From the NCBI RefSeq assembly GCF_016804325.1, contig NZ_CP043627.1:4337001-4401000 (forward strand): a DNA stretch of 64,000 nucleotides, in the 5' to 3' direction. The stretch's first letter is position 1. Each line of letters begins with the position of its first letter. Below are positions 28,009-37,977 of the stretch, piece after piece. The stretch comes from Methylobacterium aquaticum (GTDB taxonomy: Bacteria > Pseudomonadota > Alphaproteobacteria > Rhizobiales > Beijerinckiaceae). The notes below the pieces were generated by a model. The model was not told the origin of the DNA, ran no database searches, and was given only the letters and a program-made list of their open reading frames with translations. Made by a program: the position numbers and the translations under genes.

Positions 28009-28143
28009 TCAGACCAGCATCGCGTTGAGCGCCACCGTCAGGGCCGCGCCGACGACGGCGAAGCCTAAAAGCGTGACGCTGCTGACCTGATCGACGGACT
28101 CGACGTCGTGGCCGGTGCGGTGCTCGGGGGAATTGGCGGTCAT
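28009..28143 (-). CDS. Small single-span membrane protein
   Basis: A 44-residue protein. After a polar lead (MTANSPEHRTGHDVESVDQV) comes one hydrophobic segment (VTLLGFAVVGAALTVALNAM) at the C-terminus. AGGAG lies about 7 bases before the ATG at 28143. No family is recognised. It could be a tail-anchored stress peptide; its size keeps confidence modest. Confidence 0.5.
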   Translation of the reverse strand: MTANSPEHRTGHDVESVDQVSSVTLLGFAVVGAALTVALNAMLV

Positions 28144-28249
28144 GGGAGGCTCCTGATCGACGATCCTCACCATCGAGGACTTCCGGACCAACGTCCCCCG
28201 CGCTCCGTCGATCGATCACGGCCGGGCTGCGTATCGCCGCACCGGCGGA

Positions 28250-28477
28250 TCAGCCGACCTGGGGGTCATGCCCGTGGCTGGTGCCGATCACGCAGAGCGC
28301 CAGTCCGGCGATGCCCGCGAGGGTGCCGATCGGGGTCTGGAAGCGCCAGGAGGCGTAGTAGCCGGCAGTCCCGATCACGACGCCGAGCAGGGTGAGGACG
28401 ATGCTGCGGGCCGAGGCCCCGGGCTTGTCCGGGCGGCCCCGCTTCTCGGGGTGCGGTCTGGCGGAATCATGCTGCAT
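28250..28477 (-). CDS. Small membrane protein, two predicted helices
   Basis: A 75-residue protein with a charged N-terminus (ARPHPEKRGRPDKPG) and two hydrophobic stretches (SIVLTLLGVVIGTAGYYASW and IGTLAGIAGLALCVIGT). It ends SHGHDPQVG. Codon use looks like that of real genes in the window. The family is not recognised. It lies upstream of the 44-residue membrane protein on the same strand, so the two may be cotranscribed. Confidence 0.5.
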   Translation of the reverse strand: MQHDSARPHPEKRGRPDKPGASARSIVLTLLGVVIGTAGYYASWRFQTPIGTLAGIAGLALCVIGTSHGHDPQVG

Positions 28478-28734
28478 CGTCGGTGCCTTCGCCGCGCCGG
28501 GATCCGTCGGCCGCCCGCGGGCGGCGGGAGCAAGGGGGCGGCCGCCCTCTCCCTTCGGAGGAACGCGGCAGGCGCGGAATCGCTCACGCTTGCGGAGGTA
28601 GCTCGCCTTTTCCCTGACATGCCAGCCCGGAACCGGGCTGGTAACGTCCTGGGCGTTGCCCTCGCACTCGATCGGACGGAACCGGCCGGAGAGACCCCGA
28701 CCCCGTTCCGATCACCGACCGTGGTCAGATTCTC

Positions 28735-28953
28735 ATGGCGCAGCGCTACTTCTTCAACCTGGTCGGCCCCGCGCGCGCGATCGAGGACCCGACCGGCGTC
28801 GAGGCCGATACGCCGGACCAGGCTGAGGCCGAGGCGCGGGCGGTCATCGCCGAGATGCGCCTGAGCGGCGACCTGCCGCTCCTCGAGGAGGACTGGCAGC
28901 TCGAGATCCGCGACGGGGCTGGCCGGCTGGTGCGCTCAATTTCCCTGGAGTGA
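28735..28953 (+). CDS. DUF6894-type small protein
   Basis: A 72-residue protein that starts MAQRYFFNLVGPARAIEDPT and contains GVEADTPDQAEAEARAVIAE. It matches the short 'YYFHV...D..G.E..D...A..EA' pattern of DUF6894 proteins, which are abundant in Methylobacterium and of unknown function. The acidic, soluble composition fits. It stands alone, with no clear operon partner. Confidence 0.75.
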   Translation: MAQRYFFNLVGPARAIEDPTGVEADTPDQAEAEARAVIAEMRLSGDLPLLEEDWQLEIRDGAGRLVRSISLE

Positions 28954-29364
28954 GCGACCGGAGCCCGCCTGAAGCAGGATCTGGCGCACATGCGCACGAA
29001 TCCGCGCGCCCGCATCGTCCCGTCCACCCGCCTGCGGTGCCGATGCGTCCGGCGTCCGGGAGGCATTCTGCGCCGTGGGTCGAGCCTTACCGCCGAGCGA
29101 CATCCTGCCTGTCTCCTGCCTGTGATCCCCAGTCCGGCTCTCCGGCCTTCCGTGCGACGGGAGGCCCGGCCCGCGCCACCTCATGGTGCGCTGCGGCACA
29201 GGCCATCCCCCTCCCACGGAGCACGACACGCCCGACTGATGAGAATCGAACCGCTTAAGGTTGTACCGTTCCTCGGCGCCGACAAACAATGAAAAAGTCG
29301 TTAAACCGTTCCCTGGCGAAGTGCTGAGGCTCTTGTGCAACGCAACTTTTGTTAGTTTCCGGAC
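28954..29364. other. Intergenic region, no confident gene
   Basis: A minus-strand frame from 29103 to 28936 (55 codons, start MSLGGKARPTAQN, with AGGAGACAGG before it) is the best small-gene candidate. It has no family match and overlaps the end of the DUF6894 gene. From 29240 to 29350 the DNA is relatively AT-rich (GACAAACAATGAAAAAGTCG) and probably regulatory, though which gene it serves is unclear because glyS converges on it. Confidence 0.35.
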
Positions 29365-31479
29365 TTACCGGCCCTCGCCGCCGATGCGGGAAAAGTCCGC
29401 CACGTCCCGGGTCGCTGCCCGGAGCGCGTGGAGCAGGGCGAGGCGGTTGGCGCGTAAGAGAGCGTCGTCGGCATTCACCGTCACCTTGTCGAAGAAGGCG
29501 TCGACCGGCGCGCGCAGGCTCGAGAGCGCCCGCATCGCCCCCTCGAAATCCTCCGCCGCCACCGCCCGGCCCGCCTCGGCACCGGCATTCCGCAGAGCCT
29601 CGGCCAGGGCCGTCTCCTCGGGCAGGGTCAGGAGGGCCTGATCGGGCGCCGCGTCGTAGGCGCGGCCGTCCTTCTTCTCCTCGATGCGCAGGATGTTGGC
29701 GGCGCGGCGCGAGCCGGCGAGCAGGTTCTTGCCGTCCTCGGTGTCGAGGAAGCGACCGAGCGCCTCGACCCGGCGCACCACCATCAGCAGGTCGTCCTGG
29801 CCCGGCAGGGCGAAGACGGCGTCGATGAGGTCGTGGCGGGCGCCCTGGTCGCGGAGGTAGACCTTCAGCCGGTCGGCGAAGAAAGCCAGCAGGTCGCCCG
29901 CGAAGGCGTCCGAGGCCTGGCCGTGGCCGGCGGCGGCCGCGGCGATCTGCGCCCGCAGGGGCAGCCGCGCCTCGCTGGCGAGGATCAACCGGATGACGCC
30001 GAGCGCCGCGCGCCGCAGCGCATAGGGGTCCTTGCTCCCCGTCGGCTTCTCGTCGATCGCCCAGAAGCCGACCAGGGTGTCGAGCTTGTCGGCGAGCGCC
30101 ACCGCCACCGAGACCGGCTCGGACGGCACCCGGTCGCTGGGGCCGAGCGGCTTGTAATGGTCCTCGATCGCCGCGGCGACCGCCGGGTCCTCGCCCTGCT
30201 CGGCCGCGTAGTAGCGGCCCATCAGGCCCTGCAATTCGGGGAACTCGCCGACCATCTCGGTGACGAGGTCGGCCTTGGCGAGCCGCGCGGCGCGCTCGGC
30301 GAGGACGGGATCGGCCCCGACCGACGGCGCCAGCGCCCGGGCGAGGGCGGCGATGCGCTCCATCCGCGCTCCTTGCGTGCCGAGCTTCTCGTGGAACACG
30401 ATGTTCTCGAGCTTAACGAGCCGGTCTTCCAGCCGCACCTTGCGGTCGGTCTCCCAGAAGAACGCCGCGTCGGAGAGGCGGGCGCGCACCACCCGCTCGT
30501 TGCCGGCGACGATCGCCGCGCCGCCATCCGAAGCCACCAGGTTCGAGACCAGGATGAAGGCGTTGGCCAGGCGCTCGCGCCCGTCCGGGCCGGGAGCGCC
30601 CCGCAGCACGAAGCACTTCTGGTTCGCCCGGATCGTGGCGCGGATCACCTCCGGCGGGATCGCCAGGAAGCGCTCGTCGAAGGCGCCCATCAGGGTCACC
30701 GGCCACTCGACGAGGCCCGCCACCTCCTCCAGCAGGCCCTCGTCCTCGACGAGGTCGAGGCCGCGGGCGAAGGCGAGGTCGCGGGCATCGTGCAGGATGA
30801 TGTCCTTGCGCCGGTCCGCATCGAGCACCACGAAGGCCCGCTCGAGGGCCGGCAGGTAATCGGCGAAGCGGCGCACCTCGATCGCCTGCGGCGCCAGGAA
30901 GCGGTGGCCGCGGGTGGTGAAGCCGACTTCGACGCCCTCGATGGCGAAGGGCACCAGCTCGGGCGTCTCGGTCTCGGGGCCGAAGCTCGCGACGATCGAG
31001 TGCAGCGGCCGCACCCAGCGGAGCGAACCGGGCTCGCGCGAGGCGGCACCCCAGCGCATCGATTTCGGCCAGGGGAAGCTCCTGACGATCGTCGGGATGA
31101 TCTCGGCCAGGACTTCGATCGTCTCGCGGCCGGGCCGCTCGATCACCGCAACGTAGAACTCGCCCTTCTTCGGGTCGGAGACGATCTTCGCGTCTGCGAG
31201 GCTGGCGAGGCCGGCGCTCTTCAGGAAGCCCTGCACCGCGCCCTCGGGGGCGCCGACGCGGGGGCCTTTGCGCTCCTCGCGCACGTCCTGCCCGCGGGCC
31301 GGCAGGCCGGCGACGTGGAGGGCGAGGCGGCGGGGCGTCGCGAAGGCCTTGGCGCCCTCGTACAGGAAGCCGCGCTCGACCAGCGCGTCGGTGACGAGCT
31401 TGCGCAGGTCCTCGGCCGCGCGCCGCTGCATGCGGGCGGGGATTTCCTCGGAGAAGAGTTCGAGCAGCAGGTCGGGCAT
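29365..31479 (-). CDS. glyS: Glycine--tRNA ligase beta subunit
   Basis: The 704-residue β subunit of tetrameric (α2β2) glycyl-tRNA synthetase. It begins [20 protein letters not shown], the family hallmark, followed by [18 protein letters not shown]. The central region contains [16 protein letters not shown] and [16 protein letters not shown]. The C-terminal anticodon-binding part includes [14 protein letters not shown] and [19 protein letters not shown]. It is 84 bases downstream of glyQ on the same strand. Confidence 0.97.
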   Translation of the reverse strand: MPDLLLELFSEEIPARMQRRAAEDLRKLVTDALVERGFLYEGAKAFATPRRLALHVAGLPARGQDVREERKGPRVGAPEGAVQGFLKSAGLASLADAKIVSDPKKGEFYVAVIERPGRETIEVLAEIIPTIVRSFPWPKSMRWGAASREPGSLRWVRPLHSIVASFGPETETPELVPFAIEGVEVGFTTRGHRFLAPQAIEVRRFADYLPALERAFVVLDADRRKDIILHDARDLAFARGLDLVEDEGLLEEVAGLVEWPVTLMGAFDERFLAIPPEVIRATIRANQKCFVLRGAPGPDGRERLANAFILVSNLVASDGGAAIVAGNERVVRARLSDAAFFWETDRKVRLEDRLVKLENIVFHEKLGTQGARMERIAALARALAPSVGADPVLAERAARLAKADLVTEMVGEFPELQGLMGRYYAAEQGEDPAVAAAIEDHYKPLGPSDRVPSEPVSVAVALADKLDTLVGFWAIDEKPTGSKDPYALRRAALGVIRLILASEARLPLRAQIAAAAAGHGQASDAFAGDLLAFFADRLKVYLRDQGARHDLIDAVFALPGQDDLLMVVRRVEALGRFLDTEDGKNLLAGSRRAANILRIEEKKDGRAYDAAPDQALLTLPEETALAEALRNAGAEAGRAVAAEDFEGAMRALSSLRAPVDAFFDKVTVNADDALLRANRLALLHALRAATRDVADFSRIGGEGR

Positions 31480-31563
31480 CGGGCGGCCTCAAGGCTCTCC
31501 TGGGAAGAGCCCGGAATCGGGAAAGGGGTGTTGCGGGCGGTGTAGCGCCGGGCGGCGCGGATG

Positions 31564-32520
31564 TCAGGCGGCGGGTGCCTCGCCCGCGAGACCGCCCGCA
31601 TCGGTGCGCCGCCAGGCCTCGCCGCAGGCCTTGGCCAGCTCGCGCACCCGCAGGATGTAGCTCTGGCGCTCGGTGACCGAGATCACCCCGCGCGCGTCGA
31701 GCAGGTTGAAGACGTGGCTGGCCTTGATGCACTGGTCGTAGGCCGGCTGCGCCATGCGGTGGCGCGGATCGTTGCTCTCGGGCCCCGGCTCGCCGGCCTT
31801 CAGGTAGGTGCGGCAGGCGGTCTCGGCGTCGCGGAATTGCCGGAACAGCATCTCGGTGTCGGCGGCCTCGAAGTTGTGGCGCGAATATTCCTGCTCGGCC
31901 TGCAGGAACACGTCGCCGTAGGTGACCTTCTCGTCGCCGTCTCGGCCGTTGAAGTTGAGGTCGTAGACGTTCTCGACGCCCTGGACGTACATCGCCAGGC
32001 GCTCGAGGCCGTAGGTCAGCTCGCCGGCGACCGGCGAGCATTCGAAGCCGGCGACCTGCTGGAAATAGGTGAACTGGCTCACCTCCATCCCGTCGCACCA
32101 GCATTCCCAGCCGAGACCCCAGGCGCCGAGCGTCGGGCTCTCCCAGTCGTCCTCGACGAAGCGGATGTCGTGAAGCCCGAGATCGACGCCGATCGCCCGG
32201 AGCGAATCGAGGTAGAGTTCCTGGAGGTTCGGCGGGTTCGGCTTCAGGATCACCTGGAACTGGTAATAGTGCTGGAGCCGGTTCGGGTTCTCGCCGTAGC
32301 GCCCGTCCTTCGGCCGGCGCGAGGGCTGGACGTAGGCCGCCTTCCAGGGCTTCGGCCCCAGCGCCCGCAGGGTGGTGGCCGGATGGAACGTGCCGGCCCC
32401 GACCTCCATGTCGTAGGGCTGGAGGATCACGCAACCCTGCGCGGCCCAGAACCGCTGGAGCGTCAGGATCAGCCCCTGGAACGAGCGGGTCGGCTGGAGG
32501 TCGGCGTCGGTGGTGGTCAT
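31564..32520 (-). CDS. glyQ: Glycine--tRNA ligase alpha subunit
   Basis: The 318-residue α subunit, which makes glycyl-adenylate. Signature stretches are [60 protein letters not shown] and [20 protein letters not shown]. Length and motifs are complete. The α subunit leads a glyQ-glyS operon. Confidence 0.97.
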   Translation of the reverse strand: MTTTDADLQPTRSFQGLILTLQRFWAAQGCVILQPYDMEVGAGTFHPATTLRALGPKPWKAAYVQPSRRPKDGRYGENPNRLQHYYQFQVILKPNPPNLQELYLDSLRAIGVDLGLHDIRFVEDDWESPTLGAWGLGWECWCDGMEVSQFTYFQQVAGFECSPVAGELTYGLERLAMYVQGVENVYDLNFNGRDGDEKVTYGDVFLQAEQEYSRHNFEAADTEMLFRQFRDAETACRTYLKAGEPGPESNDPRHRMAQPAYDQCIKASHVFNLLDARGVISVTERQSYILRVRELAKACGEAWRRTDAGGLAGEAPAA

Positions 32521-32740
32521 GGTCTCGCGGGTTCGGCTCGGGCGCTGTCGTGGCGGGGAGCCTTAGAACCGGCAGCCCCCGAGTCAAGCGAGGCGTGCGC
32601 CGCCGCACCGGTTCGCCGGGGCGGCGGAACCGGACAACGGTCAAGCTCGTTGACAATACAGATCAGACGAAGCCGCCGCATCCCGCAGTGCAAAACGCCG
32701 GTGCGGAAGATTCACCGCCCAAGACCAGAGGAGACCGACC

Positions 32741-32959
32741 GTGACCGAGCGCCTGACCCTGCTTGCCGCCGCCGCGCTCCTGTCCCTGGTCGCGACCCCG
32801 CTGGTGGTGCGGGCGGGCGCCGACGCCCCGAGGAGCGAGCCGGTCGCCGTCACCGCCGTCACCGCCGAGTCTACGGTGGCCGCGGAGGCTCCGGCGCCGG
32901 CGTGCCGGAGCGTGCGGGTGGTCTATGCCGGGTACGGCGCGCCGGCCTGCGGGCGGTGA
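32741..32959 (+). CDS. Small exported protein
   Basis: A 72-residue protein from a GTG with AGAGGAGA upstream. It has a hydrophobic signal segment (LTLLAAAALLSLVATPLVV) and a short alanine/valine-rich mature part with two cysteines (ACRSVRVVYAGYGAPACGR). The pair of cysteines near the end could form a disulphide. No family is recognised. Confidence 0.55.
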   Translation: MTERLTLLAAAALLSLVATPLVVRAGADAPRSEPVAVTAVTAESTVAAEAPAPACRSVRVVYAGYGAPACGR

Positions 32960-32993
32960 GGTTTTCCGGGAGCCACCGGATGAGATGACACCC

Positions 32994-33140
32994 TCCGCGT
33001 CATTCCGGGGCCGCGAAAGCGGAGCCCGGAATCCAGGCAAGCAGTTTTTGGAGAATAAGCCGGCACGCTGTCTGCCTTATCCTCAACGCTCGGCGGTTCT
33101 GGATCCCGGGCTCCGCTTGCGCGGACCCGGGATGACCCTG
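32994..33140. repeat. Dispersed inverted repeat, family R2, copy A
   Basis: The left arm, CGGAGCCCGGAATCCAG, and the right arm, GGATCCCGGGCTCCGC, flank a roughly 60-base core. A second copy is at 53062-53207. Arms are near-identical between the copies but the cores differ. The element ends just before the SDR gene's 3' end. Confidence 0.8.
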
Positions 33141-33189
33141 TGAGTTGGTGGTCGTGTGCTTGCACCAAGCCCGCAAGCAACTCCGTGCC

Positions 33190-34074
33190 TCACAAGACCG
33201 GCATCGCTCCCGCCACCGTCACCAGCGCCCCCGACGTGTAGCTGCTCTCGTCCGAGGCCAGCATCACGTAGGCCGAGGCGAGTTCCGCCGGCTGGCCCGG
33301 GCGGCCGAACGGCACCTGGCTGCCGAAGGACTTGACGGACTCGTCCTCCATCCCGGACGGGATGAACGGCGTCCAGATCGGGCCCGGCAGCACGCCGTTC
33401 ACCCGCACGCCCTTCTCGGCCAAGAGCTGGGCCAGGCTCAGCACCAGGTTGCTCAATGCCCCCTTGGTGGCGCTGTAGGCCAGCAGCGACGGCATCGGGT
33501 GCTTGGAATTCACCGAGGAGGTGAAGATCACCGAGGCGCCGGGCTTGAGATGCGCCATCGCCGCCTTCGTCACGTAGAACGAGCCGAACACGTTGGTGCG
33601 GAAATGGTCCTCGAAGACCTGGTCGTCGATCGCGTCGAGGGCCTGGTTCGGCTGCTGGAAGGCGCCGTTATTGACCACCACGTCGAGCCGCCCGAAGGTC
33701 TCGGCGGTGCGGGCGACGATCTCGCGGCCGTAAGCGCGGTCCTTGAGGTCGCCCGGCAGCAGCAGGGCGCGGCGCCCGGCCTTCTCGACCCACTGCGCCA
33801 CCGCCTCGGCATCGCCCTGCTCGGAGGGCAGGTAGGAGATCGCCACGTCGGCGCCCTCGCGGGCATACGCGATGGCGACCGCCCGGCCGATGCCGGAATC
33901 GCCCCCGGTGATCAGGGCCGCCCGGCCGGTGAGCTTGCCCGCCCCCTTGTAGCTCGCCTCGCCGTGGTCGGGCTCCGGCTTCATCCGCCCGGTCAGGCCG
34001 GGAAAGCCCTGCGGCTGGCTCTCGAAGGGCGGGCGGGGATACTTGGTGAGGGGATTGGGGAAGTCGGACGACAT
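33190..34074 (-). CDS. Short-chain dehydrogenase/reductase, GSP39-like
   Basis: A 294-residue SDR oxidoreductase. It has the N-terminal extension of the general-stress-protein-39/YghA group (PGLTGRMKPEPDHGEASYKG), then the NAD(P) motif LITGGDSGIGRAVAIAYARE, the structural NNGAF motif, the catalytic SSVNS...YSATKGAL (Ser, Tyr, Lys) and a C-terminal DESSYTSGALVTVAGAMPVL. The start at 34074 gives the MSSDFPNPLTKYPRPPF lead seen in this group. The substrate is unknown. It is not obviously linked to its neighbours. Confidence 0.88.
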   Translation of the reverse strand: MSSDFPNPLTKYPRPPFESQPQGFPGLTGRMKPEPDHGEASYKGAGKLTGRAALITGGDSGIGRAVAIAYAREGADVAISYLPSEQGDAEAVAQWVEKAGRRALLLPGDLKDRAYGREIVARTAETFGRLDVVVNNGAFQQPNQALDAIDDQVFEDHFRTNVFGSFYVTKAAMAHLKPGASVIFTSSVNSKHPMPSLLAYSATKGALSNLVLSLAQLLAEKGVRVNGVLPGPIWTPFIPSGMEDESVKSFGSQVPFGRPGQPAELASAYVMLASDESSYTSGALVTVAGAMPVL

Positions 34075-34156
34075 GGGGGCTCCGGCTGTCGGTGTGTTCA
34101 GGCCGCCGTCAACCGGGGAGGCGCCCGGCCGTTCCCTGCTCTCCCGCAGTATCCCG

Positions 34157-34348
34157 TCACTCCTCCCGCGTGCCGTCGTCCTGGCCCAGGGCGTCGTCCT
34201 CCCGACCGGGGATCGCGTAGCGCCCGCTGAGCCAGCGCTGCAGGTCGACGTCGGCGCAGCGCGGGGAGCAGAACGGCTTGGAGGCCCGGGTCGCCGGCTT
34301 GCCGCAGATCGGGCAGGCCGGCGAAACAATCTCGTCATCGCGCGTCAT
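34157..34348 (-). CDS. yacG: DNA gyrase inhibitor YacG
   Basis: A 63-residue zinc protein that binds GyrB and blocks gyrase in E. coli. The four zinc ligands are in [21 protein letters not shown] (CxxC and CxxxC), followed by [16 protein letters not shown]. The chosen ATG at 34348 opens MTRDDEIVS. It lies downstream of maf on the same strand, a pairing common in alphaproteobacteria, although an R1 repeat separates them here. Confidence 0.9.
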   Translation of the reverse strand: MTRDDEIVSPACPICGKPATRASKPFCSPRCADVDLQRWLSGRYAIPGREDDALGQDDGTREE

Positions 34349-34408
34349 CGATCGCGCCTCCTCTCGAACCCTCTCCGACGTAAAAAATCGGTTCCATCCT
34401 ACCCACGA

Positions 34409-34543
34409 CCTCATCCTGAGGTGCGAACGAAGTGAGCCTCGAAGGAGAGCTCCAGTGACCACAGCGATCTCTGGAGCCCTCCTTCGAGGTCAGTCAATCT
34501 TCGATCGCGTGCGATCTCTGATCGCCAACACCTCAGAATGAGG
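34409..34543. repeat. Dispersed palindromic repeat, family R1, copy B
   Basis: The outer arms CCTCATCCTGAGGTG and CACCTCAGAATGAGG enclose inner arms CCTCGAAGGAGAGCTCCAG and CTGGAGCCCTCCTTCGAGG. The structure matches the copies at 281-403 and 61230-61363. It is inserted between maf and yacG. Confidence 0.85.
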
Positions 34544-34598
34544 TTGAGGATGGGGGAAACCGCCTCAGCGCCTCGGCAATCGAACGGGATCTCGGTGC

Positions 34599-35246
34599 TC
34601 AGCCCGCGTCGCGCCAGGCACCGCGGACCGGGTAGCCCTCGCCCTCGAGCAGCCCGACCGTCTCGTAGAGCGGCAGGCCGACCACCGCGCTGTAGGAGCC
34701 GACGAGCTTGACCACGAAGGACCCGGCCAGCCCCTGGATCGCGTAGCCGCCGGCCTTGCCGCGCCACTCGCCGCTGGCGAGATAGGCCTCGATCTCCTTG
34801 GCCGAGAGGCGCTTGAACCGCACCCGGGTCTCGACCAGCCGCTCCCGCGGCTTGTCCTTCGGGCCGACGACGCAGACCGCCGTGTAGACCCGATGGGCCC
34901 GGCCGGAGAGCATCCGCAGGCAATCCGCCGCCTCGTCGGTCACCTCGGCCTTCGGCAGGATGCGCCGGCCCACCGCCACCACGGTGTCGGCCGCCACGAC
35001 GTAGCCCTGGCGCAGCTCCTCGGTGCCGCGCGCCGCCGCCACCGCCACGTCGAGCTTGGCCCGGGCGAGCCGGCGCACCAGGTCGCGGGGCTTCTCGGAT
35101 TTCAGCGGCGCCTCGTCGAGGTCGGCCGGCAGCAGGGCGTCCGGCTCCAGCCCCGCCTGCTGGAGCAGCGCGAGGCGCCGGGGCGAGGCCGAGGCGAGGA
35201 TGAGCTTCGGGCGCGCGGCCTGCGGGATCGGGGAGGTCTCGGTCAT
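34599..35246 (-). CDS. maf: Maf-family nucleoside triphosphate pyrophosphatase
   Basis: A 215-residue Maf protein. These hydrolyse dTTP, UTP or modified nucleotides. The signature [20 protein letters not shown] opens the domain. [46 protein letters not shown] and [20 protein letters not shown] follow. The start at 35246 gives a short lead. Activity on particular nucleotides cannot be read from the sequence. Confidence 0.93.
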   Translation of the reverse strand: MTETSPIPQAARPKLILASASPRRLALLQQAGLEPDALLPADLDEAPLKSEKPRDLVRRLARAKLDVAVAAARGTEELRQGYVVAADTVVAVGRRILPKAEVTDEAADCLRMLSGRAHRVYTAVCVVGPKDKPRERLVETRVRFKRLSAKEIEAYLASGEWRGKAGGYAIQGLAGSFVVKLVGSYSAVVGLPLYETVGLLEGEGYPVRGAWRDAG

Positions 35247-35371
35247 GAGGCGCCGTGTCTCGAAGGGGATGCCATGCCCGATGCCCTATCTGGCCGGCGA
35301 AATCCAGCATCGCGGGTCGTGCCGTGCGCACCGGACCCGTCCGGAGCCCGCCGCGGGCCGAAACGACGAAC

Positions 35372-35398
35372 GGGCCGGACGCTTATCGAGCCCGGCCC
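35372..35398 (-). terminator. Hairpin after MHS transporter gene
   Basis: Arms GGGCCGG and CCGGCCC lie about 48-74 bases past the transporter's stop. On the minus strand a mildly T-rich run (GTTCGTCGTTTCGG) follows, so a weak intrinsic terminator is plausible. Confidence 0.4.
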
Positions 35399-35445
35399 GC
35401 CCCTGTCTTGCCGATCGGCCCGGGCCGCGCCCGGGCCGGTTCTCG

Positions 35446-36828
35446 TCAGGCCGTCGCCTCGTTGCGCAGCCGGTCGTAATCCGACTTCGGCAGCGGCACC
35501 GCGTTGGGCTGGCCGAGATCCTTCATCGGGACGCGGTAGGTCTCCCGGGCCGAGAAGGCCGCGACCGCCGAGATCGCCGTGATCGCCAGGGCGATCGAGC
35601 CGATGGTGAGCGGGATGTTCGCCGAGCCGGGAGGCGCCACGGTGGCGAACAGGGCCGGCAGCATCGCCGTGATGGCGGTGCCGACGTTCTGCGAGATCGC
35701 CATCGCGGAGACGCGGGTGCGGGTCGGGAACAGCTCGGGGTAGAAGCTCGGGAAGACCGCGTTGTAGCCCTGGTAGACGATGCCCCACATCAGCAGCGAC
35801 ATCGCGATGGCGAGCGGCACGTTGGCGATGCTGATCGCGTAGAGGTAGCCGAAGGACAGGAGGCCCGAGCCGAGCGCCCCGACGATGATCGGCGGGCGAC
35901 GGCCGATCTTGTCCGACAGGTTGCCGACCATCGGGATCACCAGCACCGCCAGGATGTTCCCCAGCACCGGGATCCACAGGTAGACGTCCTTGTGGAAGCC
36001 GATGCCGTAGGCGGCCTGGACCGCGTAGGCCGCGCCGAAGATGGTGGTGACCACCGGGATCACGTTCATCAGCGACATGCACACCACCCGCAGCATGTCG
36101 GGCCAGGAGGTGGCGAAGGCCTCGACGACCGGGGCGCGGGCGACCTCGCCCTTCGTCTCCTCGGCGGCGAAGGCGGGGGTCTCGTCGACCTCGCGGCGGA
36201 TGATGTAGCCGATGATGATGACGATGAAGCTCAGCAGGAACGGGATCCGCCAGCCCCAGGAATTGAACGCCTCGGTCGGCATGTAGGCGGCGAGCGGCAG
36301 GAACACCGCGGCGGCGAGGATCTGGCCGGCCTGCACGCCCTGGAGGGTGAAGCTGGCGAAGAAGCCGCGGCGGCCGAACGGCGCGTGCTCCATGGTCATC
36401 GAGCTCGCTCCCGAGATCTCGCCGGCCACCGCGAAGCCCTGGATCAGGCGCAGGATGACGAGCAGGATCGGGGCGAGGATGCCGACCTGGCTGTAGGTGG
36501 GCAGCAGGCCGACCGCGATGGTCGAGAAGCCCATCAGGAACATGCACAGGACAAGCACCTGCTTGCGCCCATGGGTGTCGCCCCAATGGCCGAGCACGAA
36601 GGCGCCGATCGGCCGGCTGACATAGCCGACGCCGTAGGTGGCGAGCGAGGCCACGATCGCCACGGTCGGGTTGCTGGACGGGAAGAACAGCTGCGGGAAG
36701 ATCAGCGAGGCCGCCGTCGCGTAGATGAAGAAGTCGTAATATTCCAGCGCCGAGCCGATCCAGGCGCTGGCGGCGGCCTTCTTCGATTGCTGACGGTCGT
36801 GGACGTGGTCGCGGGGTACCGCACTCAT
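35446..36828 (-). CDS. MHS-family MFS transporter, probably shikimate/quinate or related acid
   Basis: A 460-residue, twelve-helix proton symporter of the metabolite:H+ (MHS) subfamily, which includes ShiA and KgtP. Family marks are ASAWIGSALEYYDFFIYATA, GDTHGRKQVLVL, GWRIPFLLSFIVIIIG and VYQGYNAVFPSFYPELFPTR. The ATG at 36828 is preceded by GGAGGAAC. It lies downstream of an AroE-like gene and a LysR gene on the same strand, suggesting shikimate or quinate uptake. That substrate is positional inference. The 186 bases upstream are AT-rich and may hold its own promoter. Confidence 0.85.
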   Translation of the reverse strand: MSAVPRDHVHDRQQSKKAAASAWIGSALEYYDFFIYATAASLIFPQLFFPSSNPTVAIVASLATYGVGYVSRPIGAFVLGHWGDTHGRKQVLVLCMFLMGFSTIAVGLLPTYSQVGILAPILLVILRLIQGFAVAGEISGASSMTMEHAPFGRRGFFASFTLQGVQAGQILAAAVFLPLAAYMPTEAFNSWGWRIPFLLSFIVIIIGYIIRREVDETPAFAAEETKGEVARAPVVEAFATSWPDMLRVVCMSLMNVIPVVTTIFGAAYAVQAAYGIGFHKDVYLWIPVLGNILAVLVIPMVGNLSDKIGRRPPIIVGALGSGLLSFGYLYAISIANVPLAIAMSLLMWGIVYQGYNAVFPSFYPELFPTRTRVSAMAISQNVGTAITAMLPALFATVAPPGSANIPLTIGSIALAITAISAVAAFSARETYRVPMKDLGQPNAVPLPKSDYDRLRNEATA

Positions 36829-37014
36829 CGGGTGTTCCTCCATGGTTCGACAGGATCGGTGCCGCCTTCGGGGGTCGGGCGGCATTGGGTCAGCCTGGTT
36901 TTTCTTTGTGTGTGTAAGCTGTATGGCGTAAAGTAATGATCAATTAAGGTCTGTTGCGCGCCATTCCATATCCGTTCCCGAAAAGCAAGGGCGCGGCCGC
37001 GCTTGTCCCGGGGA

Positions 37015-37872
37015 TCAGGCGGCGAGCGGCGCCACCGCGCGGTCGAAGGCCCGCTCCATGGCGCAGGCCGGCGCCTCGCGGCCGGTGAACAGCGCGAAGG
37101 CGTCGAGGGCCTGGTGGATGGCGAGTTCGCGCCCCGTCATGGTGCGGGCGCCGATCCGGGCCGCCTCCGTCAGGAGCGGCGTCCAGAGCGGGGAATAGAC
37201 CGCATCGGCCACCCACATCCCGGGGCGGAGCAGCGCGAACGGCACCGGCGTGCCGCGATCCGGCAGCATGCCGACCGGCGTGCCGTTGACGACGCCGCGC
37301 GCGCCCTCGAGCGCCTCCTCGACCCGGCGACAGACCCGCAGGGCGGCGTGCCCGTCGAGGAGCGCCGCCACCGCCTCGGCCTTGGCCGGATCGGCATCGA
37401 CCAGCCGAACCTCCAGGCCGGGGAAATGGCTCAGCGCCACCGCGACCGCCTTGCCGACGCCGCCGGCGCCGATGAGCGCCACCGGGCCCTCGGGGCTCGG
37501 CCCGAAGGCCTGGGTGAGGGCGCGGGCAAAGCCGGTCGTGTCGGTGTTATGGCCGTTGAGCCGTCCGTTCCGGACGACGATCGTGTTGACCGCGCCGACG
37601 GCCCGCGCCCCCGGCGACAGGTCGTCGAGGAGGGGCAGGACCCGTTCCTTGTACGGGAAGGTGACGTTGACGCCCGCAAAGCCGATCGGGGCGAGGGACG
37701 ACAGCAGGGTGCGCAGCCGCGCGTCGTCGGCCCCCGGAACGTCGACGAGCTGGTAATGGGCCGTGAGGCCGACCGCCTCGGCGGCGGCCTCGTGCATCGC
37801 CGGCGAGGCCGAATGGGCGATCGGCGAGCCGATCAGGCCGAGCAGGATGGGTCTGGCATGTCCGTGAGCCAT
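37015..37872 (-). CDS. Shikimate/quinate 5-dehydrogenase, AroE-like
   Basis: A 285-residue dehydrogenase. Substrate-binding motifs are GLIGSPIAHSASPAMHEAAA and GVNVTFPYKERV (catalytic Lys). NGHNTDTTGF follows, then the Rossmann motif LIGAGGVGKAVAVALSHF. The SP.MHE block and NTDTTGF are like those of catabolic quinate/shikimate dehydrogenases more than biosynthetic AroE. Its neighbours (transporter, LysR) also favour a catabolic or import role. A perfect dyad lies about 106 bases upstream of its start. NAD versus NADP preference is not certain; the loop reads VDADPAK, suggesting NAD. Confidence 0.87.
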   Translation of the reverse strand: MAHGHARPILLGLIGSPIAHSASPAMHEAAAEAVGLTAHYQLVDVPGADDARLRTLLSSLAPIGFAGVNVTFPYKERVLPLLDDLSPGARAVGAVNTIVVRNGRLNGHNTDTTGFARALTQAFGPSPEGPVALIGAGGVGKAVAVALSHFPGLEVRLVDADPAKAEAVAALLDGHAALRVCRRVEEALEGARGVVNGTPVGMLPDRGTPVPFALLRPGMWVADAVYSPLWTPLLTEAARIGARTMTGRELAIHQALDAFALFTGREAPACAMERAFDRAVAPLAA

Positions 37873-37977
37873 GGGGTTCGGCCCCTCGAATTCTGGCACT
37901 CGCCCGTGGCGAGCTCTCCCTGGGCTGCACGATATCTCCACCTGGCCCGCATCCGGAGTACCAAGTTGCGCGCCGAT

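Noticed and set aside
28936..29103. 55-codon minus-strand frame with an AGGAG before it
   Set aside because: It overlaps the end of the DUF6894 gene, has no family match and is surrounded by similar random frames. It is mentioned only within the intergenic entry.
29240..29290. GGAAC-like sequence resembling an EcfG -35 element on the minus strand
   Set aside because: The spacing to a CGTT-type -10 does not fit the consensus of 16-17 bases, and no gene lies downstream at a fitting distance.
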